A stretch of DNA of 64,000 nucleotides from JACNJF01 sp050288105. Lineage in GTDB: Bacteria > Pseudomonadota > Gammaproteobacteria > GCA-001735895. The DNA is taken from assembly GCA_050288105.1 (NCBI GenBank), contig JBNKDE010000010.1:157025-221024 (forward strand), in the 5' to 3' direction. This document shows, one piece after another, positions 38,214 to 46,732 of this stretch; the first letter of the stretch is position 1, and each line of letters begins with the position of its first letter. The notes under the pieces were generated by a model, which made no database searches, was not told where the DNA came from, and saw only the letters and a program-made list of their open reading frames with translations. Made by a program: the position numbers and the translations under genes.

Positions 38214-38537
38214 ATGGATAAACGTGACCATCCAAAGCATCCTCAATTACGGAGAAATATTTTCATAGCATTTTTTGTATTTATGATCCCATTCGGGGCT
38301 TTTAGTATTTTCTTGATAAACATTTATGGAAGGCATGGGTTGGTAGAAAATATCCTTGCAGTTACAGGGGTTAGCATGTTTGCCTTACTTTTTTTGGCAA
38401 TTTATTTAGTTGATCGTAACTGCAAATGTTTGAAATGCAATAAATTGCTAACGAAAAAAGATATGCGTATCGACAATGAAACAAGATATTTCACGTGCAA
38501 GGCATGCAACATTGAGTGGAACACAGGTCGATGTTAA
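38214..38537 (+). CDS. Small membrane protein with a C-terminal zinc ribbon
   Basis: A 107-residue protein: a charged N-terminus, two membrane segments (FIAFFVFMIPFGAFSIFLIN and AVTGVSMFALLFLAIYLV), then a cytosolic zinc-ribbon-like end with CKCLKCNKLL and CKACNIEWNTGRC, giving two CxxC pairs. No ribosome site is strong. Function unknown. It sits between attC-like sequences. Confidence 0.6.
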   Translation: MDKRDHPKHPQLRRNIFIAFFVFMIPFGAFSIFLINIYGRHGLVENILAVTGVSMFALLFLAIYLVDRNCKCLKCNKLLTKKDMRIDNETRYFTCKACNIEWNTGRC

Positions 38538-38624
38538 GTTGGCGAATCAAATATTTAGAAAATGTATAACAGGACATGGGCTCGTTAATATAACTGTTAG
38601 AGCGTATAAAGGAGAGAGATAAAG

Positions 38625-38915
38625 ATGCTCACAAAAGAACATCAGGAAAAATATGACTCATTCTATGAGTCTACTCATAACAATGAGTTCTTAGATACCA
38701 GAACTGAGGTCTTAGTTGGGCTGTCGGCCGCTATTGCGATGAATTGCGCACCCTGTACTGCATACTATTTAACACAGGCCAGGAAGGCAAAGATTGCACA
38801 AGGCGAAATTTCTGAAGTTGTTGCCAAAGTTATGGCAGTTGCCGCTGGTCAAAAACGCCTCCAGGTGCAGGAGGTTATCAAGGAGCATGGGATTAATCTT
38901 GAGGCTTTTAAATAA
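38625..38915 (+). CDS. Carboxymuconolactone decarboxylase/AhpD-fold protein
   Basis: ATG 38625 follows AAAGGAGAGAG, a strong ribosome site. The 96-residue protein has the AhpD-like helical core with a redox CxxC in AIAMNCAPCTAYYLTQARKA and the following helix (GEISEVVAKVMAVAAGQKR). Members act as peroxidase components, decarboxylases or thiol oxidoreductases; the CxxC makes a redox role more likely. A second attC-like palindrome begins 4 bases after its stop. Confidence 0.75.
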   Translation: MLTKEHQEKYDSFYESTHNNEFLDTRTEVLVGLSAAIAMNCAPCTAYYLTQARKAKIAQGEISEVVAKVMAVAAGQKRLQVQEVIKEHGINLEAFK

Positions 38916-38918
38916 TCA

Positions 38919-38991
38919 CTCTAACCTGGCACTCCAGGTGACCCGCTGTTGTTTAGCAGCTATTGCCGCTCTGCACTAGCCGGAGTTAGGT
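38919..38991 (+). repeat. attC-like palindromic site after the AhpD-like gene
   Basis: CTAAC-CT-GGC (from 38921) pairs with GCC-GGA-GTTAG (to 38989) with one extra base, and the right end GTTAGGT (38985-38991) fits the GTTRRRY attC core. The total span of about 73 bases is within the attC size range. It lies immediately after a short gene, as expected for a cassette. Confidence 0.45.
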
Positions 38992-39507
38992 CGTTAAGTC
39001 TGTAGAAAAAATTATTTTGAGGCAATTGGATGATAAATCTGTATAAAAGGAGGCAGAGTTATATGGTGCCAGGGTTTATCTACTACGATAGCAACTATAG
39101 TGCCATAGCGTAATAAGAAATCAGAATCAGTCGCAGCTCGGCAGATTTTAATATCTCTATCACCGTCTGATTGATTCCAGTGACTGGAATTCTGGTTACG
39201 GCAAAGTGACTTTCTGATTCAATGGGGCTATCGGTCATATGATGTTCAGGTTATAGCTTATGGCCTGTTTGACGGTGGAATAGTTAAACCTGGCGGTTTC
39301 AATGCATAGATCCAGTTAAAGTCACCGGCTATCATACTGCTGTTATTTGTTCGCTTTATTCTTGCCAGAGTGGTGCTAAACTAGTTCTGGATTGATTTAA
39401 ACTGAATTCCGCGCTTAGATCTCATGCGATGATAGTCCTCGGTACGGTTTTCAGCTTAATATTTTCGAAGCTAAAAAGACATGACTAACAAACCAGAGGT
39501 AAATGGT
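38992..39507. other. Gene-poor stretch with a palindrome
   Basis: No supported gene. A perfect palindrome ATTCCAG-TGA-CTGGAAT lies at 39174-39190. A 47-codon minus-strand frame (39095-39238) crosses it but lacks a ribosome site. The last 120 bases should hold the promoter of the PA2779-like gene. Confidence 0.4.
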
Positions 39508-39882
39508 ATGGGTAAAATAAAGCAGGTACTTGTAACCGTTGTTATGGGATTGATTGTTATGGCTGGGATGCCGCAGACGGTAAATGCTGGTATGGTGGGT
39601 ACACCCAGCATGCTGAATCAGGCTTTGGGTCAACTTGACCAACAACAGGCTCGTCAGACCATTCAGGCACAGTTGATTGAGCTGGGTGTGAGTTCGGAAA
39701 TGGCAAAAGTTAGGACCGCTAGTCTCAGCGATCAGCAGGTTGCTGATATCGTTACTCGTTTACAGGATTTGCCAGCTGGTGCGGATGCTGGTGGTACTAT
39801 TCTAGCTATTTTTATTGTCTTTGTGATTACTGATGTTATTGGTGCTACAGATATATTCCCATTTATTCATCCAGTAAAATAA
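39508..39882 (+). CDS. PA2779-family membrane protein
   Basis: ATG 39508 is preferred to 39481 because AGAGGTAAATGGT precedes it. The 124-residue protein has an N-terminal hydrophobic signal (VLVTVVMGLIVMAGMPQTVN), a helical soluble part (LNQALGQLDQQQARQTIQAQ; SLSDQQVADIVTRLQDLPAG) and a C-terminal membrane segment (GGTILAIFIVFVITDVIGAT). The order matches the PA2779 family, which is almost always next to a PA2778-type peptidase, as here (8-base gap). Confidence 0.85.
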   Translation: MGKIKQVLVTVVMGLIVMAGMPQTVNAGMVGTPSMLNQALGQLDQQQARQTIQAQLIELGVSSEMAKVRTASLSDQQVADIVTRLQDLPAGADAGGTILAIFIVFVITDVIGATDIFPFIHPVK

Positions 39883-39890
39883 ATCTAATT

Positions 39891-40862
39891 ATGTGTTCTC
39901 TGCAATACAGCTACCGTCAGGTGGCTGTGTTGTTTTTAATGCTGGTGCTGTCGGCCTGTGCCAGTACGCCGCAAACCCGGCAGCTGATCGAGCATCCCCC
40001 TAAAATTCCGCAACAGGTAGAACTGGAGTCGGTACCCTTCTATCCACAGCAGAAATACCAGTGCGGGCCAGCAGCGCTGGCGACAGTCATAAATTTTTAT
40101 CAGAAGTCCACCACCCCTGAGCAATTATTGCCGATGGTGTATATCCCTGAGCTAAAAGGCTCGTTACAGGCTGAAATGCTGGCCGCAGTGCGCAGCTATC
40201 AGTTACTGGCGATAGAGCAGGAGGGACAGCTGGATTCCATTCTGACCGAGATCGCTGCGGGACATCCGGTGCTGGTGTTGCAGAACCTGGGGTATGACTT
40301 CTACCCGTTCTGGCACTATGCCGTTGTGGTTGGTTATGATCTGAGCGAACAGGAGCTCATCCTGCGTTCGGGTGAAATGCAAAGGCTAATACGTCCTTTT
40401 GCGGTGTTTGAACGTACCTGGGCAAGATCAAATTACTGGTCAGTGGTTGTGGTTCCTCCAGATATTATGCCGCCAAGTGCCACACAAGAGGCATTTACCG
40501 AAGCGGCCATCGCGCTTGAATCCAGCCTGTCTCCTGAACTCGCTGCCAGCATGTATAGCAACGGTCACAGGCGCTGGCCCCAAAGCTATCTGTTATTGAT
40601 GGGGCTTGCGAATAGTGTTTTTTCACTACAGCAGTACGACAGGGCAGAAGCGCTTTACCTTCAGGCGATTGAACTGCAGCCCCAGCGTGCCGAAGCCTGG
40701 AACAATCTGGCCTATGCAAGAATCTATCAGGGGAAGAAGATTGGAGCAGTTGAGGCGGTAGAACAGGCGATTCACCTGGATCCGACCAACCCGGAATATC
40801 AGGCCAGTAAGCAGGAAATCTTTCAAGGTCTCATGACCCCTGCGGGCGAAGCGAGTAATTAG
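39891..40862 (+). CDS. PA2778-family C39-like cysteine peptidase with TPRs, lipoprotein
   Basis: A 323-residue lipoprotein (LMLVLSACAS). Residues about 45-185 form a papain-like C39 domain with catalytic Cys in QKYQCGPAALATVINFY and His in FWHYAVVVGYDL. The C-terminal about 110 residues hold TPR-like repeats (YDRAEALYLQAIELQPQRAE; AWNNLAYARIYQGKK). C39 domains cleave leader peptides at double-glycine sites; PA2778-type proteins are periplasmic and their target is unknown. The upstream PA2779-family gene is its constant partner and a candidate substrate. Confidence 0.87.
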   Translation: MCSLQYSYRQVAVLFLMLVLSACASTPQTRQLIEHPPKIPQQVELESVPFYPQQKYQCGPAALATVINFYQKSTTPEQLLPMVYIPELKGSLQAEMLAAVRSYQLLAIEQEGQLDSILTEIAAGHPVLVLQNLGYDFYPFWHYAVVVGYDLSEQELILRSGEMQRLIRPFAVFERTWARSNYWSVVVVPPDIMPPSATQEAFTEAAIALESSLSPELAASMYSNGHRRWPQSYLLLMGLANSVFSLQQYDRAEALYLQAIELQPQRAEAWNNLAYARIYQGKKIGAVEAVEQAIHLDPTNPEYQASKQEIFQGLMTPAGEASN

Positions 40863-40891
40863 ATATCCAGATTCTGGTTCCCTTTGGGCAT

Positions 40892-41452
40892 TCACTCCGC
40901 CAGCTGCAGTGTTACGACATCTCCCAGCGCCTGTTGCATTTCATTGATGGTGACATAGTCATCCGTTACTGGATCAGCAAATATCGAGCATTTGAATTCG
41001 ATCACCTGCGGTTGTTGCTTGGAGCTGATTTGCATGATGCTGGACAAATCCAGGTCAGGGCGATCATCGCGTAGAATGTTGCTGATTAACAGTGACGAGG
41101 CTAACAGCCGTGGTACAGCAGCCGAAGGTTCGGGGACTCTATAGGAACGAATGACCAGGAATCGGTCTGGTTGAATCTGGCGCTTTGTCTCTAGTGCCTC
41201 GGGTGGTTCATATAACCGGAACTGGCACCAGGGGTAGCGTTGATTAACCTCATTAAATTTAACTGACTGACCACCCTGTATGAAGCTCCTGCTATAACCG
41301 GGATAAACTGCTAATGGCTGATTCAGTTCAAGCATGCTGCCAGGTGGTACCAGATAGGTTGGGTTGTTTTTGTCTAGCGGGCCTTGAAAACTCTGGCAGC
41401 CAGTTAACAGGGCGATGGATAGAATAAAAAACAGCTGGTTCTGCTTGAGCAT
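40892..41452 (-). CDS. Hypothetical lipoprotein
   Basis: A 186-residue protein with a standard lipobox (LLTGCQSF). The mature part is predicted to be beta-rich: PPGSMLELNQPLAVYPGYSR, YPWCQFRLYEPPE, FLVIRSYRVPEP, QVIEFKCSIFADP. Two further Cys could pair. No domain recognised. It is convergent with the PA2778-like gene, the stops 29 bases apart. Confidence 0.7.
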   Translation of the reverse strand: MLKQNQLFFILSIALLTGCQSFQGPLDKNNPTYLVPPGSMLELNQPLAVYPGYSRSFIQGGQSVKFNEVNQRYPWCQFRLYEPPEALETKRQIQPDRFLVIRSYRVPEPSAAVPRLLASSLLISNILRDDRPDLDLSSIMQISSKQQPQVIEFKCSIFADPVTDDYVTINEMQQALGDVVTLQLAE

Positions 41453-41673
41453 GCGTGCCTTCCTGGTTTTCGGGATCAGTTACTTTGATTTTTTGGATTG
41501 AGTAAAAGTTCCTGAGTGTATGGCGAATACCTGCAGCCAGGCGACTCTGCACCCTTTGATACAGGCAGATGTTCAGTCAGGGGTACACCATAGTCGCGCT
41601 AAAAAGATTTTACAATCGTTAACAGATATTCAATACGTATCGGTTTGAAGATTAACTATACTCCACAGGAAAG

Positions 41674-41690
41674 CCCTGCGTTTTGCAGGG
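41674..41690. other. Short hairpin in a gene-free gap
   Basis: CCCTGC pairs with GCAGGG around a 5-base loop. It lies 42 bases before the gene at 41732 and could be part of its leader. No T-run is present on either side. Confidence 0.3.
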
Positions 41691-41731
41691 ACTTGTTACC
41701 TATTAACTGACTGATTCCCGTTACCAGGAAA

Positions 41732-42247
41732 ATGGCAATTTCGATAGATTCATTACGCGAAGGGCAAAGCTATATATTTGACGATCGTGATCTGAGAATA
41801 ATCAAGTTATTTGATTTTGACGGGCAGTTACATGTTTTATATGAATATCTGTTCGACGGGAAATACACCAAACTGGGTCAATGTTCCGCTCGTGAGTTTT
41901 CCGAAAATGCACTCAGGGATTACAGGAATGATCCTGAGTTTGCAGAGATCTATCCTTATGTGTTTGTTGTTGATGTTGGGGATCCTGACGCCGTTGCTGC
42001 GATACTGAACAAGCCGGTCAAGGTTAATAAAGAAGTAAAAGCGCTCAAGTATTTTATTAAGGATCTGGTCAATGCGGGTTATCGTCCAGCCTATTTTAAG
42101 CATAAAAAAGGCCTGTATTTAAAACAGAATTTTTTACCAATGGAGCGAATTACCGAAGCAGGAATGAAATTTGCCATGTACCTGTCAGGCCTGTCCGGGT
42201 GGGATGGCACGCTGGTCAGCCTACCTGATTTTTATCTGCCATCCTGA
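41732..42247 (+). CDS. Hypothetical cytosolic protein
   Basis: A 171-residue protein from ATG 41732, preceded by ACCAGGAAA. It has no signal or membrane segment. The first half is strand-rich and acidic (YIFDDRDLRIIKLFDFDGQL), and the second half is a helical segment (VKALKYFIKDLVNAGYRPAY). No family recognised. It is convergent with the kinase gene, whose stop is 29 bases away. Confidence 0.65.
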   Translation: MAISIDSLREGQSYIFDDRDLRIIKLFDFDGQLHVLYEYLFDGKYTKLGQCSAREFSENALRDYRNDPEFAEIYPYVFVVDVGDPDAVAAILNKPVKVNKEVKALKYFIKDLVNAGYRPAYFKHKKGLYLKQNFLPMERITEAGMKFAMYLSGLSGWDGTLVSLPDFYLPS

Positions 42248-42276
42248 GTTGCCTGCGGCAGGTCGCTAATCTGGGT

Positions 42277-44817
42277 TCAGTTTAGGTTATCGGTCATCTT
42301 GCTCATGCAACGCCTGATTGAGGCCTCCATCTGCTTACCTGACTGAAAACGTTTTTCGATATCTTTGTTGAGTGCCTTGTTGATCAGGTTGGTGATGCAG
42401 GGGGGCAGGTCGGGGCGCAGAACACGGATATCGGTATGTTTTTCATTCGTGATTTTGTACATCAGGTTCGCCATCGAGTCACCCAGGAAAGGCAGCTCTC
42501 CTGAGAGGAGCTGATACAGGGTGACTCCGAGTGAGAACAGGTCAGAGCGACCATCAACCTTGCTGCCAGCCAGTTGTTCCGGGGACATATAGTAGGGGCT
42601 GCCCAATACGGTGCCGGTCTTGGTCTTGCTGGAGTCGGTCAGGCAGGCAACCCCAAAATCGGTGACAGTTGGCTTGCCGCTAGTCTCTTCATAAATAATG
42701 TTGGCAGGTTTGATATCTCGATGAACCACGTGTTTTTCATGTGCGTAATCCAGTGCATTAGCGACCTGTATAATGATTCTAAGCACTTCATCATCGGGTA
42801 GCTTGCGGTCCTTCTTGCAGTAGCTGCTCAAATCCTTGCCTTTCAGGTAATCCATTGCGATATAGGCCAGGTCCTGATCCTCACCGATATCGTAGATGGT
42901 GACGATATTGGGGTGATTCAGACGCCCAGCTGCTTCCGCCTCGCGAAAGAATCGGCTTTTGATTTCTTCAATCTGTTCGTTTTCAAACTCTTCGCTCAGG
43001 GACAGCGTCTTGATGGCTACGGTGCGACTGATTCTGGGATCGTGACCCAGATACACAGTCCCCATGGCACCTTTGCCGATTTCGCTATCAATCTGGTAAC
43101 GACCCAGTATCGGCTTTTGCAGCCCGGATTTGCCCAGCAGTAACTGTGATTTGCTGCCTGATGATGAACCACCATTCAGCACTACCGCTTCTGAGGCATC
43201 GCGATTGCGTCCCAGTCGATCATTAATATCGCGAAATTTTTTATCGTACTGGGCGATAAATTCAAATACCGAAACTGCCTTATTGAACTGTCGCTTGCGT
43301 TCATAATCCAGCCCCAGGTTATACAGCTGGTGCAGCAGGGCCTGGTCGATTCTACAGCTACGATATTTTTCGAATGCCTGATCCAGCCGTCCCTGAGATT
43401 GAAATGACTGCCCCAGTTGATGATTCGCCTGCGACAGCTCGTTATAAACCTGATCAGTACGAAGATCGATGACGCGCTTTAAGCCGATGAGCACATGTCC
43501 GCACAGTAGCGTGAGCAGGGCGGTCATCAAAGGAATCCAGGTAGATTCGGAGATCATGAAATAAAAGTGCGCGTTAAATATCGCAATCACAATCAGCAGG
43601 GTAATGACAAAAGCGGTTCCGGTGCGCAAACGCGGCAGGATAAACATCAGATATAAACCAATCAGTATGATTGCCGCGCTTTGCACCAGTATGGTCCAGT
43701 CAGGCGCTTTGTATAGCTCCTGGTTGAGCAGGCTGGAGACGGTGTGGGCAATGACCAGCGTTGGTGACATGGATTCACCGATGGGTGTCATCATCGGGCG
43801 CGCATGCTGGCGCGAGGTGACGCCGACAATCACAATTTTATTGCTCAGTTCGGCGCTGCCAACCTGTCCCTCGAGGACATCCGCCATCGAATAAATGTGG
43901 AACGCGGGTTGATTGTTCTGGCTTTTGTAGTAGCGCGGATAAATATGTAACTGGCGGTCGGTTTGCAGTTTTTGACCATCCAGTTTCAGGTTGTCACCGA
44001 GTGTGGCACTGATTCGGCTTGTGGCCAGGCGTTCGTGGCGCACCATTAGCATCAAGGCAAAAGACGGCAGATAGCTGTCTGCGTAACGTACGATTAACGG
44101 CTGGCGTCTGGCCGCGTCCAGATTCTCGCCGCCCAGATAGATGACGCCAGCGCCGCCAACCTCCTTGCTTAGCTCTTCAATCGGTGGGTAGACCACGTCA
44201 GCAACCGGCACCGGGTCCTGTTTTAACCAGGGTAAAAACTGTTTTTCAGGTGCTTCTTTATTGACGTATTGCAATGTGAACTTGTCCAGATACTCGGGTA
44301 GTGGCGTATCGGGTTCGTCGGGTTTATTCAACTCTTTACCGTACGGAATCGCCAGTACGATACGACCTGAAGTGCGAAAACGTGACGCCAGTACCTGGTC
44401 AGCGAGTAGCGTGGACTGCGTGGCACGAAAGGCTTCTGCAACCGCTCCGCGCAATGCGCGCGCATTAATCAGTGCCTGTTTCAGGTTCTCGATCTGCTCC
44501 AGGCTACGGTTATTCTGCGCGACATCGAACGGCAGCGTAAAGCCAATCACATCCGGACGTGAACGTGCCAGCTGGCGTGTCGCTTCGGCCAGAATGTTGC
44601 GCGGCCAGGGCCACGCCCCGTAGGTCTGTAACGAGCGATCATCAATCGCCACCACCACGATATCTTTGTTTGCGGGTTTGACCGATGAAAAGCGCAGACC
44701 CAGGTCATAAGCCTGCCATTCGATGGACTGGATAAAGTGCGTGTTCGCCAGCAGCAAAAAAAGCAACATCAATACCAGGCCAATAACCCAGTCTTTCTTC
44801 CACAGGGGGTTATTCAT
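42277..44817 (-). CDS. CHASE2-domain membrane Ser/Thr protein kinase
   Basis: An 846-residue protein. Residues 10-30 are a membrane segment, followed by an extracytoplasmic CHASE2 sensor domain (about 30-340, starting WQAYDLGLRFSS and IVVVAIDDRSLQTYG), three membrane segments (about 375-450), a TPR-like linker (NHQLGQSFQSQGRLDQAFEK) and a C-terminal eukaryotic-like kinase domain (about 570-845). The kinase has the Gly loop IGKGAMGTVYLG, VAIKTL Lys, HRDIKPANI and DFGVA, so it should be active. Phosphorylation targets are unknown, and no phosphatase is adjacent. Confidence 0.92.
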   Translation of the reverse strand: MNNPLWKKDWVIGLVLMLLFLLLANTHFIQSIEWQAYDLGLRFSSVKPANKDIVVVAIDDRSLQTYGAWPWPRNILAEATRQLARSRPDVIGFTLPFDVAQNNRSLEQIENLKQALINARALRGAVAEAFRATQSTLLADQVLASRFRTSGRIVLAIPYGKELNKPDEPDTPLPEYLDKFTLQYVNKEAPEKQFLPWLKQDPVPVADVVYPPIEELSKEVGGAGVIYLGGENLDAARRQPLIVRYADSYLPSFALMLMVRHERLATSRISATLGDNLKLDGQKLQTDRQLHIYPRYYKSQNNQPAFHIYSMADVLEGQVGSAELSNKIVIVGVTSRQHARPMMTPIGESMSPTLVIAHTVSSLLNQELYKAPDWTILVQSAAIILIGLYLMFILPRLRTGTAFVITLLIVIAIFNAHFYFMISESTWIPLMTALLTLLCGHVLIGLKRVIDLRTDQVYNELSQANHQLGQSFQSQGRLDQAFEKYRSCRIDQALLHQLYNLGLDYERKRQFNKAVSVFEFIAQYDKKFRDINDRLGRNRDASEAVVLNGGSSSGSKSQLLLGKSGLQKPILGRYQIDSEIGKGAMGTVYLGHDPRISRTVAIKTLSLSEEFENEQIEEIKSRFFREAEAAGRLNHPNIVTIYDIGEDQDLAYIAMDYLKGKDLSSYCKKDRKLPDDEVLRIIIQVANALDYAHEKHVVHRDIKPANIIYEETSGKPTVTDFGVACLTDSSKTKTGTVLGSPYYMSPEQLAGSKVDGRSDLFSLGVTLYQLLSGELPFLGDSMANLMYKITNEKHTDIRVLRPDLPPCITNLINKALNKDIEKRFQSGKQMEASIRRCMSKMTDNLN

Positions 44818-45097
44818 GGATCGATGTAACAGTGTGCGGTGGAGAGATTAAAGACAAAGGTAATATCTCGACAGATTAATGATTAGTGACATTTTATAGC
44901 AGATTTTTGGTGTTAATGGCTAAGGTTGTAGAATCATCGGCAAGCCTGCCTTGATCCGTTGCGCTTTTATTCATCATAGTTTCCTGTTTTTGAACCGCTG
45001 CCAGTTCGGACCGAGCGGTTTGTTAAAACCGTTAGAATGGCCGGTACGGATATTCAGTCTGGTATTAGAGCAGAAACAGGCGCCAGGATGTTACTGT

Positions 45098-45697
45098 TTA
45101 TGGCCTTTTGAATTTCCTGCGAGCTGTCGCGACCTTCTTTCTTACGATGCAGTCTTCGGTGTGATCGTTGATCAGTCCCATTGCCTGCATGAAGGCGAAT
45201 ACGGTGGTGGGCCCGACGAATTTCCAGCCCATTTTTTTCAGTGCTTTAGATAGTGCAATCGATTCTTCGGAGGTTGATGCATTTTGTGGCTCGGCGGGGT
45301 CTTTTGCTTCAAATCGCCAGAAATAACGGGCCAGTGATCCTTCCTGCTTGACCAGCTCCTGGGCGCGTTTGGCGTTGTTGATGACGGCTTCGATTTTTCC
45401 CCGATGGCGCACGATGCCTGCGTCTTTGAGCAAACGTTCTACATCTTTCGCGCCAAAGCGCGCAACGCGGTTGAAATCGAAATGCTGGAATGCGGCGCGG
45501 AAGTTTTCACGTTTGGCAAGAATAGTGCGCCAGCTTAAGCCGGACTGGAAACTCTCCAGGCATAACTTCTCAAACAGGCGAATGTCGTCGTCTACCGGGA
45601 AACCCCATTCGTTATCGTGATAATCGAGAAACTCAGGTGCTGAGCCACACCACTGGCAACGTGGTTTTCCATCGGGGGCGATGAAGTTTTTAGACAT
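45098..45697 (-). CDS. tag: DNA-3-methyladenine glycosylase I
   Basis: A 199-residue protein of normal Tag length. The zinc-binding Cys pair CQWCG near the N-terminus and the C-terminal His/Cys (INDHTEDC) that complete the site are present, together with the conserved DYHDNEWGFPVDDD, FESFQ/GLSW motif (ESFQSGLSWRTIL), and GWKFVGPTTVFAFMQAMG. It removes 3-methyladenine from alkylated DNA in base-excision repair. 27 bases separate it from the upstream YciI gene, so it is probably in the same transcript under the TetR regulator. Confidence 0.95.
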   Translation of the reverse strand: MSKNFIAPDGKPRCQWCGSAPEFLDYHDNEWGFPVDDDIRLFEKLCLESFQSGLSWRTILAKRENFRAAFQHFDFNRVARFGAKDVERLLKDAGIVRHRGKIEAVINNAKRAQELVKQEGSLARYFWRFEAKDPAEPQNASTSEESIALSKALKKMGWKFVGPTTVFAFMQAMGLINDHTEDCIVRKKVATARRKFKRP

Positions 45698-45724
45698 GAG
45701 GTTTTCCCTGTTATTTGTTGAATA

Positions 45725-46012
45725 TTACTCGAGCAGGAACTGTAATCTGTCGTCAGCACGGTTAGCTGCAATTTCAATGATGTCAGCGCTGACCACATCT
45801 TCGATAATAAAAGGGTCAGCATTGATGCGCTGCTGGAGTTGTTCCATGCTGCAGTGATGCGCCAGAATTGCACCACCCAGCGCAGGTCGAATGCTACCGA
45901 CCAGCAGGAATACACCATCATCAACACCACGCTGTATCCACGCATTGTGGCCATCCATAAACTGCCCGGCCTGGCTCTTATTGGCTGAAAATTTTAGCAA
46001 TATTATAAACAT
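45725..46012 (-). CDS. YciI-family protein
   Basis: ATG 46012 follows TGAGGAGAAATT. The 95-residue protein fits the ferredoxin-like YciI fold: MFIILLKFSANKSQ, the conserved His and aromatic part near FMDGHNAWIQRGVDDGVFLL, VGSIRPALGGAILAHHCSME and the acidic DPFIIEDV end. Family members are small, often dimeric proteins proposed to bind or process small molecules. It lies between the TetR gene (25 bases) and tag (27 bases). Confidence 0.85.
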   Translation of the reverse strand: MFIILLKFSANKSQAGQFMDGHNAWIQRGVDDGVFLLVGSIRPALGGAILAHHCSMEQLQQRINADPFIIEDVVSADIIEIAANRADDRLQFLLE

Positions 46013-46037
46013 CAATTTCTCCTCAGGTCTGGAAATG

Positions 46038-46610
46038 TCAGGACCGGCCGGTGTAAGCATCCAGCCAGGTATTGAGTTGTTCAACTTCCTGTTTGATAAA
46101 CTGGGCATCGTGAAAGGCGCTGGCCAGCGTGGCGATACCCTGGCTGCGCGCAAGTAGATGCATGGCCAGATCATCCGCGGCTTTTTGATGCCCGAGTGAT
46201 TCAAACTGCCTGCGTAGCCAGACCCTGAACAAGGTAAACAGCTCGTTGGCATTGTCCTGTAGTTTGTGGTTGAGCTTGGCCAACTCGGAACATAGCGTAC
46301 CTACCGGGCAACCGTAACGTTTAATCTTGTCCTGGTTCATGATCAGGATGTTGATAAAGCTGCGAATCCGCTGTACGGGGGCTTCACCTTCCTGTTCCCA
46401 TTGCTCCAGGAGTTTTTGCGTATTAGACAGCCGGTATTCGATCACTGCCTGCAGGATTTCATCCTTACTTTTGAAATGATGGTAAAAATTGCCGCGCGAG
46501 ATATTGACGGCTGCAGCGATATGCGCAAATGAGGTATGGTCAAACCCCTGCTGGTAAAAAAGTTGATCGGCTTTCTCAATGATCAGGTCGAAGGTGGTCT
46601 GGTTTGCCAT
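46038..46610 (-). CDS. TetR-family regulator, first gene of the YciI-tag operon
   Basis: Start at ATG 46610; an upstream in-frame start at 46643 would overlap the operator. The 190-residue regulator has the helix-turn-helix segment (FDHTSFAHIAAAVNISRGNF then YHHFKSKDEILQAV) and a C-terminal ligand domain with Cys in RYGCPVGTLCSELA, perhaps redox or electrophile sensing. Two palindromes lie 36 and 64 bases upstream of the start. It is 25 bases upstream of the YciI gene. Confidence 0.88.
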   Translation of the reverse strand: MANQTTFDLIIEKADQLFYQQGFDHTSFAHIAAAVNISRGNFYHHFKSKDEILQAVIEYRLSNTQKLLEQWEQEGEAPVQRIRSFINILIMNQDKIKRYGCPVGTLCSELAKLNHKLQDNANELFTLFRVWLRRQFESLGHQKAADDLAMHLLARSQGIATLASAFHDAQFIKQEVEQLNTWLDAYTGRS

Positions 46611-46645
46611 TAGGAATAATCTGCTCGTGCTACCTGGATTCAAGT

Positions 46646-46689
46646 TAGGACAGTTGTCCTATGTGAGGTATGCTAGGACAAACGTCCTA
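46646..46689. promoter_or_regulatory. Two TetR operators (TAGGAC dyads)
   Basis: TAGGACAGTTGTCCTA (46646-46661) is a perfect 7-2-7 palindrome, and TAGGACAAACGTCCTA (46674-46689) is a 6-4-6 one with the same half-site. Their centres are 28 bases apart, close to three helical turns, so both can be bound on one DNA face. They sit directly upstream of the tetR start. Confidence 0.7.
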
Positions 46690-46732
46690 TGGTGTCAATG
46701 CCGAATCGATATTCAGTGAAACAGAAATCTGA

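Noticed and set aside
39095..39238. 47-codon minus-strand frame in the gap before the PA2779-like gene
   Set aside because: Protein-like composition but no ribosome site and it crosses a palindrome; too weak to call.
44951..45253. 100-codon plus-strand frame upstream of and overlapping tag
   Set aside because: Overlaps the well-supported tag gene, has no good ribosome site and no recognisable domain.
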